Assembly (NCBI GenBank): GCA_934183045.1
Contig: CAKPRW010000003.1
Location: 1-34,439 of the forward strand
DNA length: 34,439 nt
Reading direction: 5' to 3'
From: an uncultured Clostridia bacterium
Lineage (GTDB): Bacteria > Bacillota > Clostridia > TANB77 > CAG-508
Shown: positions 25,200 to 34,281 of the stretch, piece after piece
Layout of the letters: every line of letters begins with the position of its first letter
Numbering within the stretch: the stretch's first letter is position 1
The notes under the pieces: generated by a model
What the model saw: only the letters and a program-made list of their open reading frames with translations
Told to the model about the DNA's origin: nothing
Database searches by the model: none
Program-made: the position numbers and the translations under genes

Positions 25200-25940
25200 T
25201 TATAATCCAAATATTAGACGTCCTAAATTCATAAGACCTGTTGATACGACATTAATTGCTGGCGAAATTATTATTCCAGCTATTCCTGTTATCCATATAG
25301 CAACAAAAATAAAATAGAATATTTGCTCATTATTTCTAAACCATTGTTTTGCTTTATATGGCAAAAATGGCATTATAATTTTTGATCCATCTAATGGTGG
25401 TAATGGTATCAAATTAAATAATCCTAGCCCTATATTTATTGATATTATTGCTGAGATTAATAGCATGACAACACTTCCTACTGTTGTCGCTATAAATTTT
25501 ATCCCTATAAATTTATATATAGCAAAATAGATCAATGTAAATATAATTGCAAGAATAATATTCATCAATGGTCCTGCAAATGCTACTATTGCTTCCCCTT
25601 TTTCCATTGATATTTTTCTTGTATAATTAGTAGGATTTACATGTACAGGTTTTCCCCATCCAAATCCAGCAAATACTAATAATAATGTTCCTATTGGATC
25701 CAAATGATTTAATGGATTTAAACTTAGTCTTCCTTCTGCTTTTGCTGTGTTATCTCCTAATTTGTATGCTGCCCATCCATGTGCAAATTCATGGAAGGTT
25801 ATTGCTATTAAAACTCCTGGTATACTTAATATTAATGAAAATAATGCACTAGGATTTGTTACATATTGTGCAACCGTCATTAATACCATTATGGCTATTA
25901 TAATATATAGATATCTTTTATCAAATGAAAAATTAAACAT
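25200..25940 (-). CDS. Site-2 protease family membrane metalloprotease (M50)
   Basis: This is a 246-residue membrane protein. The zinc motif HEFAH (His50, Glu51, His54) lies inside the second hydrophobic segment, with GDNTAKAEGRLSLNPLNHLDPIGT after it. The second ligand motif is NLIPLPPLDGSKI near the C-terminal third. This layout fits the short M50 family without PDZ domain (the YwhC-like group). Members cleave substrates within the membrane; the target here is unknown. The frame opens at 25982, but AAAGGAG five bases before the ATG at 25940 fixes the start. tsaD lies 89 bases downstream on the same strand. Confidence 0.9.
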   Translation of the reverse strand: MFNFSFDKRYLYIIIAIMVLMTVAQYVTNPSALFSLILSIPGVLIAITFHEFAHGWAAYKLGDNTAKAEGRLSLNPLNHLDPIGTLLLVFAGFGWGKPVHVNPTNYTRKISMEKGEAIVAFAGPLMNIILAIIFTLIYFAIYKFIGIKFIATTVGSVVMLLISAIISINIGLGLFNLIPLPPLDGSKIIMPFLPYKAKQWFRNNEQIFYFIFVAIWITGIAGIIISPAINVVSTGLMNLGRLIFGL

Positions 25941-26010
25941 ATAAACTCCTTTAATTTGAATAAATCTTATACGATTTATCAATTTCTATAAAAATATTTT
26001 ATTAGTTTTT

Positions 26011-29000
26011 TTATTTATTATATGGTGGATCTATCTTTGAATGTCCATAGCAACCTGATGATAACCAAACTTTTCCTGTTCTTGGATCTATACTTATGCA
26101 AGAAACTTCATATCCACCTTGGTTATTTGCCCAAGCTTCATAATTAGAATTATTTGCTGTTGTTAAGACTTTCCAAGTTTTTCCTCCATCAATGCTTCTG
26201 CTTAAACCTGTTGATGTTGAAAAATAATCTCCTGAACTTCCCACATATACTACAGATGTTGAATTAGGGTCTACTTCTATTGATCTTATTCTAGTAAATC
26301 CTCTTTCAGAATCTCTAGGTACTTCGATCCTAGTACATTCACCAGTATTTATATTATATTTATATACTCTTTCTATTCCACCCCATTGATATGTTTCCCT
26401 ATCAATAACGTATATGTAATTATTAACATGATCATACGCTAAATCATATATCTTCTCTGACAATGAACTACTACTAAATTTATTTTTTGTAACTATCTCC
26501 CATGTATCTCCATTATCATAAGATACAACAACTTGCCCATCTTTATTTGCTCCATATAATTCTTTTTTACCTGTGTAATTATATGTGTATACAGCAACAC
26601 ATCCATTCATTTCTGACCATGTTTTTCCTTTATCTTTTGAATAATACTCTTGTGCAAATAATACATTTGGATCTGTGATGGATTGCAAAGATGAATAAAA
26701 TGCAGATGATTCTTCATATTTTGCTTTTAATCCTGTATCAGTCCATGTCTTTCCTCCATCATGTGAATATGTTAAGGTTCCTCCACCCCAACTTTTATTT
26801 GCAAAACCATAGATTGTATTTTCATCTGCTGCAAAACCTGCATAGAAATTTCCTTTATCCATTACCAAGTTGGTAAACGTTTTTCCTCCATCTGTCGATA
26901 TTACTCCGGTATAGTCTTGTGCCGAAAATAATATTAAATCTGGGTTGTAATAATTAAATTGGAATTTTCCACCTTGCATCATATTTGATATTCCGCTTGC
27001 TTGTACAAAGTTAAGCCCTCCATCACTGCTTCTAAAAACATTATCCCCACCAAATGTAATAACATTTAAATCATCACTTGGATCTATTATAAAGGCTTTT
27101 TCTCTTGAAGCAAAGTTTACATTATAATAAAATGTTGTTTCCATATTTGCGTTAGCAATTTTCCAAGTTTTTCCTCCGTCAAATGTAACATTTACTAATG
27201 TTGTATAATAATTATTTACACTACCTCTAAACTGATATACCATGTGATTTGGATCTTTTTGTGATACCGTTAAAAATTGTGGCCATCTTTTATCATATGT
27301 TGTATCATCTGTTATTTTTGTAATTATATCATCTTTAAGTGTAAATATGCCATCCCATGTTTGAACATAAAGCACATTTCCTACAACATCTAATCCTGTT
27401 ACACCCTTTGTAGAGTCTTCATTAGATTTATTAGGATCATTTTTAAATTCAGTATATTCTTTTTCTATTGTATTTGTTTTTGTATTTATTAAAAATAACC
27501 CATATTGATTACCTATGTACATTTTACCCTCATTAGTAAATCTTATAATTCCATCTGCCACTTTGGGATCATTTATTACTAAAGAAAATGTTTCTCCACA
27601 ATCTTCTGATTTATATAGTCCTACTTCATTCTCTTCTAAAGTTGTCAAAAGTCTATAATCTGTTGGGCTTGTTCTTATTTGAGTATCTCTTTTATATGGT
27701 GTTGAAAAATATAAATCTGTTGAATAACCTTTATTTGAATCATAACTTGTTGGATCAAATTCTAATCCATCCCACAAGTATCTATATCCTTTAATTCCTA
27801 TTTTTAAAGTTTTATTCCATGTTTCTGCTTTATCATAACTTATATGAATTCCACCAACAGACGAATATTGACTTAATCCTAATGTTGCGACATGATTTGT
27901 ATTATGTGGATCTATTGCAAACATTCCTGCACCATTTGATGTTATCCCCGAATTTGCTCTAGTCCATGTTTTTCCATGATCTGTTGATTTGAATATTCCT
28001 GCAACATCTATACCGTATAACATCAAACTTCCATCATTTGAGCTTTCTAATGCTACCGGCCACTGGCTTCCTGCTCCTGTTATTCCATATTTTTGCATTT
28101 TTTCATTTGACATTAATACAGGTTCATATGTAACTTTGCTCTCTTCTGGTGTGATTTGGTTAAAATTATATTTTGAAGAATTGGTATCTTCATCAGAAGA
28201 ATCATTGTTGTCTCCATTATTTAAGTTTTTCACCAAATAATGTAAATCAATTAAATTAATTGTGTTATCTTCATATACATCCGCATTTTCCATTTGAGAA
28301 TCTGATAGTTTTTCTAAATCAACTAAATGTCTTTCTAATAATTCGACATCATTATTATCAATTTTTCCGTTTGAATCTATATCTCCCTTTTTAGATGTAA
28401 TATTTGATGCCGCTTGTATCACATTGATATAAATACTACTTGTCATTGTAAAAGCTATTATTAATATAAACATAGTTTTATTTATATTTTTTATTTTTTT
28501 GTATTTTATTAATATGATTATTGCCACAATTAAAAGTATACAAATCATAAGAATTATAATATTTGAGTTCTTTCCTGTTTTGGGCAATATACCCTGAAAA
28601 ATTTTCTCTTCTTGTTTTTTTACAACTTGATTGTTTGAATCTTGACTGTTACTATCTGTGTTTGAATTTTCTTTATTCAAATTTGAGTTATTATCACTTT
28701 CTTTGTTTTCTGTGTTTAGGTCATTATTAATATTATTTTCTTTATCCTCTACATTTGGTTCTTTATTACTATTGTTTCCTTTATCTTCTGTATTTGGCTC
28801 TTTATTGTCATTTTCTTTATTTTCTGTGTTTGGGTTCTTATTATCAGTATTATTTTCTTTTTTAGTATTTTTAATAGTAACATCTATTTGTTTTTCCTTT
28901 AAAGTTACAACTTCTTCATTTTTAGTTTCATCAACTGTTTTTAAGTTTTTTATAGAAATTTTTGTATTTATGTTTTCTTCTTTACTTTTACATTTAATTT

Positions 29001-29343
29001 TGAATCTTAGTATTTGACCATTTTCACTGGTTCCTTTATTAGTTATAACAAATTTGCCATTTTCGTTGTTATATTCTAAATGTTCCCATGAATTTTCCAT
29101 ACTAAAATTTGAACTGGTTATAGTTTCAAATTTTTCTTTGTCATATTCTATCTCACCACTATAAGCATATATCATATTATCTACGTCTGTCACATTTATG
29201 CTTACTTCTAATTCTTCTCCTGCAGATATCTGATTTTCACTTATATTAACTTCTATATTTCCTGTTTTCGATTGATCTGCATATGATATTACACTAATAC
29301 TTATTATCATTAATATATTTATTACTAAAATAAATTTTTTCAT
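26011..29343 (-). CDS. Surface protein: cohesin, sorting signal, dockerin and Asp-box propeller (GH74/sortilin-like)
   Basis: This is a 1110-residue protein. In order: signal peptide (1-22); a cohesin-like domain (about 27-158); an Asn/Glu/Lys-rich repeat linker (about 165-240); LPKTG at 253-257 with a membrane helix and basic tail, as in sortase substrates; a second hydrophobic signal-like segment (291-312); a dockerin-like module (318-376) with the calcium loop DIDSNGKIDNNDVELL and a weaker second loop; and a beta-propeller region to the end. The propeller has about ten Asp-box turns such as STDHGKTW, TFDGGKTW, STDGGKTF, SHDGGKTW and SIDGGKTW. YGIDVAGIFKSTD resembles the start of GH74 xyloglucanases. 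GAGGG precedes the ATG. A sorting signal in mid-protein is abnormal; two ancestral genes may have fused. Glycan hydrolysis is inference. Confidence 0.82.
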   Translation of the reverse strand: MKKFILVINILMIISISVISYADQSKTGNIEVNISENQISAGEELEVSINVTDVDNMIYAYSGEIEYDKEKFETITSSNFSMENSWEHLEYNNENGKFVITNKGTSENGQILRFKIKCKSKEENINTKISIKNLKTVDETKNEEVVTLKEKQIDVTIKNTKKENNTDNKNPNTENKENDNKEPNTEDKGNNSNKEPNVEDKENNINNDLNTENKESDNNSNLNKENSNTDSNSQDSNNQVVKKQEEKIFQGILPKTGKNSNIIILMICILLIVAIIILIKYKKIKNINKTMFILIIAFTMTSSIYINVIQAASNITSKKGDIDSNGKIDNNDVELLERHLVDLEKLSDSQMENADVYEDNTINLIDLHYLVKNLNNGDNNDSSDEDTNSSKYNFNQITPEESKVTYEPVLMSNEKMQKYGITGAGSQWPVALESSNDGSLMLYGIDVAGIFKSTDHGKTWTRANSGITSNGAGMFAIDPHNTNHVATLGLSQYSSVGGIHISYDKAETWNKTLKIGIKGYRYLWDGLEFDPTSYDSNKGYSTDLYFSTPYKRDTQIRTSPTDYRLLTTLEENEVGLYKSEDCGETFSLVINDPKVADGIIRFTNEGKMYIGNQYGLFLINTKTNTIEKEYTEFKNDPNKSNEDSTKGVTGLDVVGNVLYVQTWDGIFTLKDDIITKITDDTTYDKRWPQFLTVSQKDPNHMVYQFRGSVNNYYTTLVNVTFDGGKTWKIANANMETTFYYNVNFASREKAFIIDPSDDLNVITFGGDNVFRSSDGGLNFVQASGISNMMQGGKFQFNYYNPDLILFSAQDYTGVISTDGGKTFTNLVMDKGNFYAGFAADENTIYGFANKSWGGGTLTYSHDGGKTWTDTGLKAKYEESSAFYSSLQSITDPNVLFAQEYYSKDKGKTWSEMNGCVAVYTYNYTGKKELYGANKDGQVVVSYDNGDTWEIVTKNKFSSSSLSEKIYDLAYDHVNNYIYVIDRETYQWGGIERVYKYNINTGECTRIEVPRDSERGFTRIRSIEVDPNSTSVVYVGSSGDYFSTSTGLSRSIDGGKTWKVLTTANNSNYEAWANNQGGYEVSCISIDPRTGKVWLSSGCYGHSKIDPPYNK
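28624..28848 (-). repeat. Degenerate repeats coding the Asn/Glu/Lys linker
   Basis: Within the surface-protein gene the encoded linker repeats a motif of about 16 residues resembling EPNTEDKxNNxNK four to five times, with drift towards the end (for example NTENKESDN). At the DNA level, forms of TTATTTTCTGTGTTTGG recur. Such tracts change length easily by slippage. Confidence 0.6.
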
Positions 29344-29472
29344 ATATCCCTCATTTATTTTATTAAATTATCTAACATATTTATAATACCATATTTAGTT
29401 CTTTATTTCAATTGTTTTAGTAACAAACATACCGTTTAGAAGTTTATTTTTAACATTCTTAAACTTTATTTC

Positions 29473-31566
29473 TTATTCTTCATTTTTGATAATATTTTTA
29501 CTTTCAAAATAAGTTGCTAAGAAATATATTCCATATATTACTCCAATAATTATAACAGTTGCTATTATTGATGGTAATAATTCTTTCTTACTTGCTAATC
29601 CTTCCATTACTGCCATTCCAAATTGTATTCCAAATATTGAGTGAATTATAGCAAGAATTAATGGCAATCCAAAGAAGATACCTATTTGCCAAAATAATGA
29701 TTTGTTTATCATTTTTTCATCACAACCAATTTTTCTTAAAATACTATATCTTTGAATATTGTCTGAACTTTCTGTTAGTTGTTTTAGTGCCAAAAGAGCT
29801 GCACTTGCTATTAGTAAAATTATTCCTAAATAGATTCCTATAAATGTTACTATAGTTGCTAAACCTATACTTGATTCAACTAAATAAATTTTGGTTTCAC
29901 ATCCTATATTTAATCCTTTATTTTCTAATTTTTGTATAATTCCTAATTCACTACCATAACACATTTCCTCTATTTTTTCCTTTTCTTTATCTGTATTAGC
30001 ATTATAGTTTGCAGCTAGTAACAAACTTTCTTTTTCATCCTCTGTAAAAAGGCAATTATCTGGTACTAGTATAATTCCTATATTTGCATGATTTATTGAC
30101 ATATAAACATAGCTCTCTTTACATTGATCATATTTTGATTTGTATGTAATTCCATTTAGAGTTATCGTATTATTTCCTGATTTCAAACCATTATTTCTCA
30201 TTTCCATCATGTTACTATAATCACATATTACTATAAATTCATCATCATTTAATTGATATTGTTCTAATCCATACAATGCGGCTATTTTGTTATAATCTGA
30301 TATTTTTATAAAAGTTTCTGGCATGTCATATAATAACATTGAATATTCTTTGTTTACTACATCATAATAACTTCCAAAACTATCATGCATTGTCCATTCG
30401 CTTTTCTTATATATAGGAATTTCAACAATATCTTTAAACAAATTCATATCAAATCCATTATTTTTTAAGGTTTCTTGTATTGATATTTCTGAATCTTCTA
30501 TTTCTTCTTCAGTAGCTTTTAGTTCCGCACCATATTTTTGGTAAGTTTCTTGTAAATTAGCTACTTTAGATAAATTTATATCTACTGGAGTCATCTCATT
30601 TATTTTTCTTTGCATTGAATTTTTTAAAGATAATGCAGAAGATAATATTGTTATTGTCATAAACAACATTAGACAAATAACACTCATGCTTATAACTGTT
30701 GTATTAATTTTATTGTTAATTTGTCTCAATATAAATATATTAGTACCTTTTAAATAAATATTTTTTCTGGATTGAATCAATCTTAATATAAATCCTGATA
30801 AAGACCAAAATACTAATACAGTTCCTACTATTCCCATTAAAATAGGATACAATAATTTTTCAGCTGTATCAAAACTGCTTATGTCTCCTGTAACTTTCCA
30901 ATAAGCATATCCTAAAAGAATGCTTGCTCCAATAAATACAATTATAGAAACAATCGGATTTTTTATTTTTATTTTTTCATTCTTTTTACTGGCATTTAAT
31001 AAGTTGATTAATTTATATCTTGAGACTGTAAATGTGTTAAATAATATTACAGCAATATACATTACTGCAAAATACATGCAAGTTTTTATACAAGCATTTT
31101 CAGAAAATATAAATTGAAATTTAGTCATATCTGCTTTAAACATTTTGGCTACTAATATAGACATAAATTGTGAAGCAAATATTCCGATAACAAGTCCTAC
31201 TATAAGTGAAATAATTCCAATGAATATTGTTTCTAATATTATAATTTTAGATATTTGTCTCTTTCCCATTCCCAGCGTCATATAAATCCCAAATTCTTTT
31301 TTTCTTCTGTTAATTAGAAAATTATTTGCATACACTATTAATAAACCTAGGATTATAGCAACAAATATTGATACATATCCTAATAAACTTACCATAAGCT
31401 TAATCATTTCTCTTGTTGAATTAGATACTTGCAACATTACTTCTTGACTGTCTAACGAATTGAACATATAAAACATTGCTACACCTAATATCAAAGTCAA
31501 AAAATATATAGCATAATCTTTAAAACTTTTTTTCATGTTTCTTATAGATAATTTAAATAACATCAT
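29473..31566 (-). CDS. BceB/VraG-like ABC transporter permease
   Basis: This is a 697-residue membrane protein of the FtsX/MacB-like permease group. It has an N-terminal helix after KLSIRNMKKSFKDYAIYF, then a cluster of membrane segments, a large extracellular domain (roughly residues 315-545), and further helices at the end (about 560-690). The single large loop between late helices and the RKKEFGIYMTLGMGKRQISK motif are typical of Bce-type permeases. In known systems they sense and remove lipid-II-binding peptides such as bacitracin. The start, ATG 31566, follows GGAGG by eight bases and overlaps the end of the repaired ATPase frame by 14 bases, so the two were coupled. The substrate is not known. 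Confidence 0.88.
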   Translation of the reverse strand: MMLFKLSIRNMKKSFKDYAIYFLTLILGVAMFYMFNSLDSQEVMLQVSNSTREMIKLMVSLLGYVSIFVAIILGLLIVYANNFLINRRKKEFGIYMTLGMGKRQISKIIILETIFIGIISLIVGLVIGIFASQFMSILVAKMFKADMTKFQFIFSENACIKTCMYFAVMYIAVILFNTFTVSRYKLINLLNASKKNEKIKIKNPIVSIIVFIGASILLGYAYWKVTGDISSFDTAEKLLYPILMGIVGTVLVFWSLSGFILRLIQSRKNIYLKGTNIFILRQINNKINTTVISMSVICLMLFMTITILSSALSLKNSMQRKINEMTPVDINLSKVANLQETYQKYGAELKATEEEIEDSEISIQETLKNNGFDMNLFKDIVEIPIYKKSEWTMHDSFGSYYDVVNKEYSMLLYDMPETFIKISDYNKIAALYGLEQYQLNDDEFIVICDYSNMMEMRNNGLKSGNNTITLNGITYKSKYDQCKESYVYMSINHANIGIILVPDNCLFTEDEKESLLLAANYNANTDKEKEKIEEMCYGSELGIIQKLENKGLNIGCETKIYLVESSIGLATIVTFIGIYLGIILLIASAALLALKQLTESSDNIQRYSILRKIGCDEKMINKSLFWQIGIFFGLPLILAIIHSIFGIQFGMAVMEGLASKKELLPSIIATVIIIGVIYGIYFLATYFESKNIIKNEE

Positions 31567-32319
31567 TTAAATCACCTCCAAGAAGTGTTTGTACTTCAAT
31601 TATCTTCTCGAAGAATTCTTTCCTTGTATCATCACCTTTTATTAATTCACTAAAGATTTTTCCATCTTTTATATAGATAATACGATCTGCATAACTGGCT
31701 GTGAAAGCATCATGTGTAACCATTAAAATTGTTGCATTAAGTTTTGGTTTAATTTTTCAAATGTTTCTAATAATTGTTTTGCTGATTTTGAGTCCAGTGC
31801 CCCTGTTGGTTCGTCTGCTAATATTAATTGTGGATTTGTTATTATTGCTCTTGCTGATGCAATTCTTTGTTTTTGACCTCCTGATACTTGATATGGATAT
31901 TTGTTTAAAATTTCAGTTATGTCTAATTTTTTTGCAATTTCTTTTACTCTTTTATCTATTTCATGTGCATTTACTTTTTTTATTGTTAATGAAATGGCTA
32001 TGTTTTCATAAGCTGTAAGTGTATCTAGTAAGTTGAAATCTTGGAATATGAATCCTAGTTTTTCTCTTCTAAATTTGTTAAGTTTGTTTCCTCTTAATTT
32101 TGTTATGTCTTCTCCATCAATTATAATGTGTCCTGATGTTGCTTTGTCAATTGTTGATATACAATTTAAAAGTGTGGTTTTTCCGCTTCCACTTGCTCCC
32201 ATTATTCCTACGAATTCTTTTTGTTTTATATTAAAGCTTATGTTGTCTACTGCTTTGGTTAAGTTTGATTTGCTACCATAATATTTTTCGATGTTTTTAA
32301 CTTCTAATATGTTTTTCAT
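31553..32319 (-). pseudogene. BceA-like ABC transporter ATPase, frameshifted
   Basis: This is the ATP-binding partner of the permease. Walker A GASGSGKTTLLN, Q-loop FIFQDFNLLD, signature VSGGQKQRIASARA and Walker B LILADEPTGALD are intact. The uninterrupted frame stops at 31723 (198 residues) after KLNQNLMQQF. In another frame the sequence continues as KLNATILMVTHDAFTASYAD (with the H-loop histidine) and on to a stop at 31553, giving about 255 residues, the normal size. Adding one A to the run in CCAAAACTT restores the frame. Without repair, the product lacks the H-loop and the C-terminal regulatory end and should be inactive. AAGGGGG precedes the ATG. Confidence 0.85.
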
Positions 32320-32339
32320 ATTTTTCCCCCTTCTTATTC

Positions 32340-32474
32340 TTTACAATTTCCCTTCGGTAAATTGCATAAGTTGTCTGTAACATTTGTTCCTCGTTAACAA
32401 TTTTTCTTATATTGTTTACAATTTCCCTTCGGTAAATTGCATAAGTTATCTGTAACACTCGTTCCTCGTTAACA
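32340..32474 (-). repeat. Two 60-base direct repeats in the leader of the transporter genes
   Basis: Copies at 32340-32399 and 32415-32474 differ at three of 60 positions and lie 75 bases apart start to start. Each contains a short hairpin (CAATTT-CC / GG-AAATTG). The upstream copy, with flanking bases, also forms an 11-bp stem of AAGTTATCTGT with ACAGATAACTT. They sit between the predicted -10 box and the ATPase start, so they should be transcribed as the 5' leader. They translate into a repeated peptide in one frame, but that frame looks accidental. Confidence 0.85.
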
Positions 32475-32483
32475 GATAACTTA

Positions 32484-32547
32484 ATTATAATAGCTTTTTT
32501 CAAAACTTACCATCGATTTTTCCTACATGTGTCTTACATTTTTGTAA
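32484..32547 (-). promoter_or_regulatory. Predicted operator and promoter of the Bce-like transporter genes
   Basis: TTACA-TTTT-TGTAA at 32534-32547 fits the inverted-repeat pattern TNACA-N4-TGTNA known for BceR-like regulators (family knowledge). A minus-strand -10 box TATAAT lies at 32484-32489, about 45 bases downstream in transcription, with no good -35 box, as expected for an activated promoter. The core TACATTTTTGTA also occurs before the regulator gene. Confidence 0.6.
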
Positions 32548-32556
32548 TGTTGTTTT

Positions 32557-33487
32557 TTATATTAGGTTTGTGTGACTGCTGTTTGGAAATATTATTTTTA
32601 CTTCTGTTTCTTTTTGGTATTTTGAGTTTAGTTCTATTGCAATTCCTAATTTGTTGCATAGTTTTTTGCTTAGGTATAATCCTATTCCATTGTCTTTTAT
32701 GTATAAGATTATGTTTTCTTTGCCTTGTTTGCTGTATATCTCTAAGGTTGATTTAATTTCTTTATTTCTATATTTTACGCTGTTTTGTATTATTTGATTT
32801 AATATAAACACTATCCATTTGCTGTCAGTATTTACTGTTTTATCTAAATCGTGTGTATTTATTTCTATCTTTTCTTGTATTAAAATGTTTTTGTTTTTCT
32901 TTATGCTCTCATTTACAATTTCTTTTAGCTTGTCCTTTTTTATGTAATAGTCCTTTTCGACAGTATTACTTCTTGCATAAAATAACGCCTGTTCTATATA
33001 ATTTTCAACTTTATTTAATTCTTCATCAATACTCTTTGTTACTGAATTTTTATTGTTTTCTATAATCATTTTACCGGCTAGCTATCGGTATTTTTATTTC
33101 ATGAATCCATAATTCAATATATTCTTTGTAATCTTCTTGTGAATGTTTATATTTTTTTACATTTTCATTCATTGATTTGTCTACTTGATCTAATATATCT
33201 TTCAGTATCTTTCCCTCAATAAATTCTGGCGTTTTTATAATCTCTGTAATTAAATATTTTTCCTCTAATTCTTCTAATATGTTTTCTATATTTTCGTAAT
33301 ATTTTTTCTTTGAAAAATATTCATAAAGTATTCCTATTAAATAAGAAATTGTAATAATTATTGGTATATATATTTTTAGAAAATAGCCAATTGGATAAGC
33401 CATGAAAAAAATTTCTATAGTTATTAAGGCAAATAATATTAAAAATATTGTTAGTAATTTTTCTTTTATAAAATCTTTAAATTTCAT
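32557..33487 (-). pseudogene. BceS-like intramembrane-sensing histidine kinase, broken
   Basis: The N-terminal half (33487 to 33071) has two membrane helices (about residues 10-60) with almost no extracellular loop and ends at the phosphorylated histidine region LWIHEIKIPIA before a premature stop. The rest (33069 to 32557) continues in another frame with MIIENNKNSV, the N-box WIVFILNQIIQNSVKY and the G1 box YIKDNGIG. One extra base near 33075-33085 (GCTAGCCGG) explains the split. In addition, DNGIG runs straight into LYLSKKLC, which normally follows the second TGIG box, so about 30 residues including the ATP lid are missing. The repaired length is about 309 residues against about 335-340 in the family. 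Even with the frame restored it should not bind ATP normally. Confidence 0.85.
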
Positions 33488-34168
33488 TTAATTATCACTC
33501 CCTTTTAATATATACCCCTGTCCTCTTTTTGTTTCTAGTAATTCTTTTAGACCTAGTTCTTCTAATTTACTTCTCACTCTAGTAATGTTAACAGTAAGTG
33601 TACTATCTCCTATAAAATTTTCGCTCTCCCATAAACATTCCATTATTTCTTCTCGTGTCACAATTTTATTTCTATTTTGTACTAGATATTTTAGTATTCT
33701 AAATTCGTTTTTGGTTAATTCAATACTCTTTTCTCCTTTTTGTATTATGTTTTTATCTATGTCTAATATAAAATCCTTTGCATCTATAATGTTATTTTCA
33801 CTAATCATATTTGTTCTACGTAATAGCGAACTTATCTTAGCTAGTAAAATGTGTATATTGAATGGCTTTGTTATATAATGATCTGCGCCATTATTTATGC
33901 TCAATAATTCATCTATTTCATTATCTCTACTTGTTACTATTATAATTGGCATGTTTGATTTTTTTCTTATTTCTTTACAAATAAACTCACCATCTGCTCC
34001 TGGTAAATTTATATCTAATAATAATAAATTAGGATTTATTTCAAATATATCTTCTAGTGTATTATCAAATGTATTTAGAGATTCTGCATCATACCCGTTG
34101 TTCTTTAAAAATATTTCTAATTCACTTCTCAATTTTTGATCATCTTCAACTATTAAAATTTTTTGCAT
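33488..34168 (-). CDS. OmpR-family response regulator, BceR-like
   Basis: This is a 226-residue two-component regulator. The receiver domain has the acidic pair in VEDDQKLR, the phosphorylation site Asp52 in LLLLDINLPGADG, the switch residue in IIIVTSRD and Lys101 in YITKPF. The C-terminal winged helix (about 130-224) contains LTKNEFRILKYLVQNRNKIVTRE and TLTVNITRVRSKLEELG, ending TKRGQGYILKG. All key residues are intact, unlike the kinase that follows one base later. The gene has its own promoter with the same palindrome as the transporter genes, suggesting autoregulation. GGAGG precedes the ATG. By family, it activates the ABC transporter genes when antimicrobial peptides are sensed. Confidence 0.94.
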   Translation of the reverse strand: MQKILIVEDDQKLRSELEIFLKNNGYDAESLNTFDNTLEDIFEINPNLLLLDINLPGADGEFICKEIRKKSNMPIIIVTSRDNEIDELLSINNGADHYITKPFNIHILLAKISSLLRRTNMISENNIIDAKDFILDIDKNIIQKGEKSIELTKNEFRILKYLVQNRNKIVTREEIMECLWESENFIGDSTLTVNITRVRSKLEELGLKELLETKRGQGYILKGSDN

Positions 34169-34186
34169 TTCGGATCCTCCTTTTGC

Positions 34187-34230
34187 ATTATATCATATCA
34201 TCTTTTCGAAAAATCCTACATTTTTGTAGG
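34187..34230 (-). promoter_or_regulatory. Predicted promoter and operator of the response regulator gene
   Basis: The palindrome CCTACATTTTTGTAGG at 34215-34230 shares the core TACATTTTTGTA with the site at 32534-32547. On the minus strand, TATAAT lies at 34187-34192, 22 bases after the palindrome, which therefore occupies the -35 position. The ATG follows 19 bases further on. Confidence 0.6.
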
Positions 34231-34256
34231 TTTTAGTTTCTGTACATAATATAAAT

Positions 34257-34281
34257 TGCAGAGTACTTTTGGTACTCTGCA
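34257..34281. terminator. Perfect 10-bp hairpin, terminator-like
   Basis: TGCAGAGTAC (34257-34266) and GTACTCTGCA (34272-34281) pair exactly around a TTTTG loop. The flanks are only moderately T-rich on either strand. It may end a gene to the right of the window. Nothing else is recognised from 34282 to the end. Confidence 0.5.

Noticed and set aside
32297..32503. Minus-strand open frame of 68 codons with a repeated peptide
   Set aside because: It exists only because two 60-base repeats share a frame. It lies in the leader, runs into the ATPase gene and has no ribosome binding site of its own.
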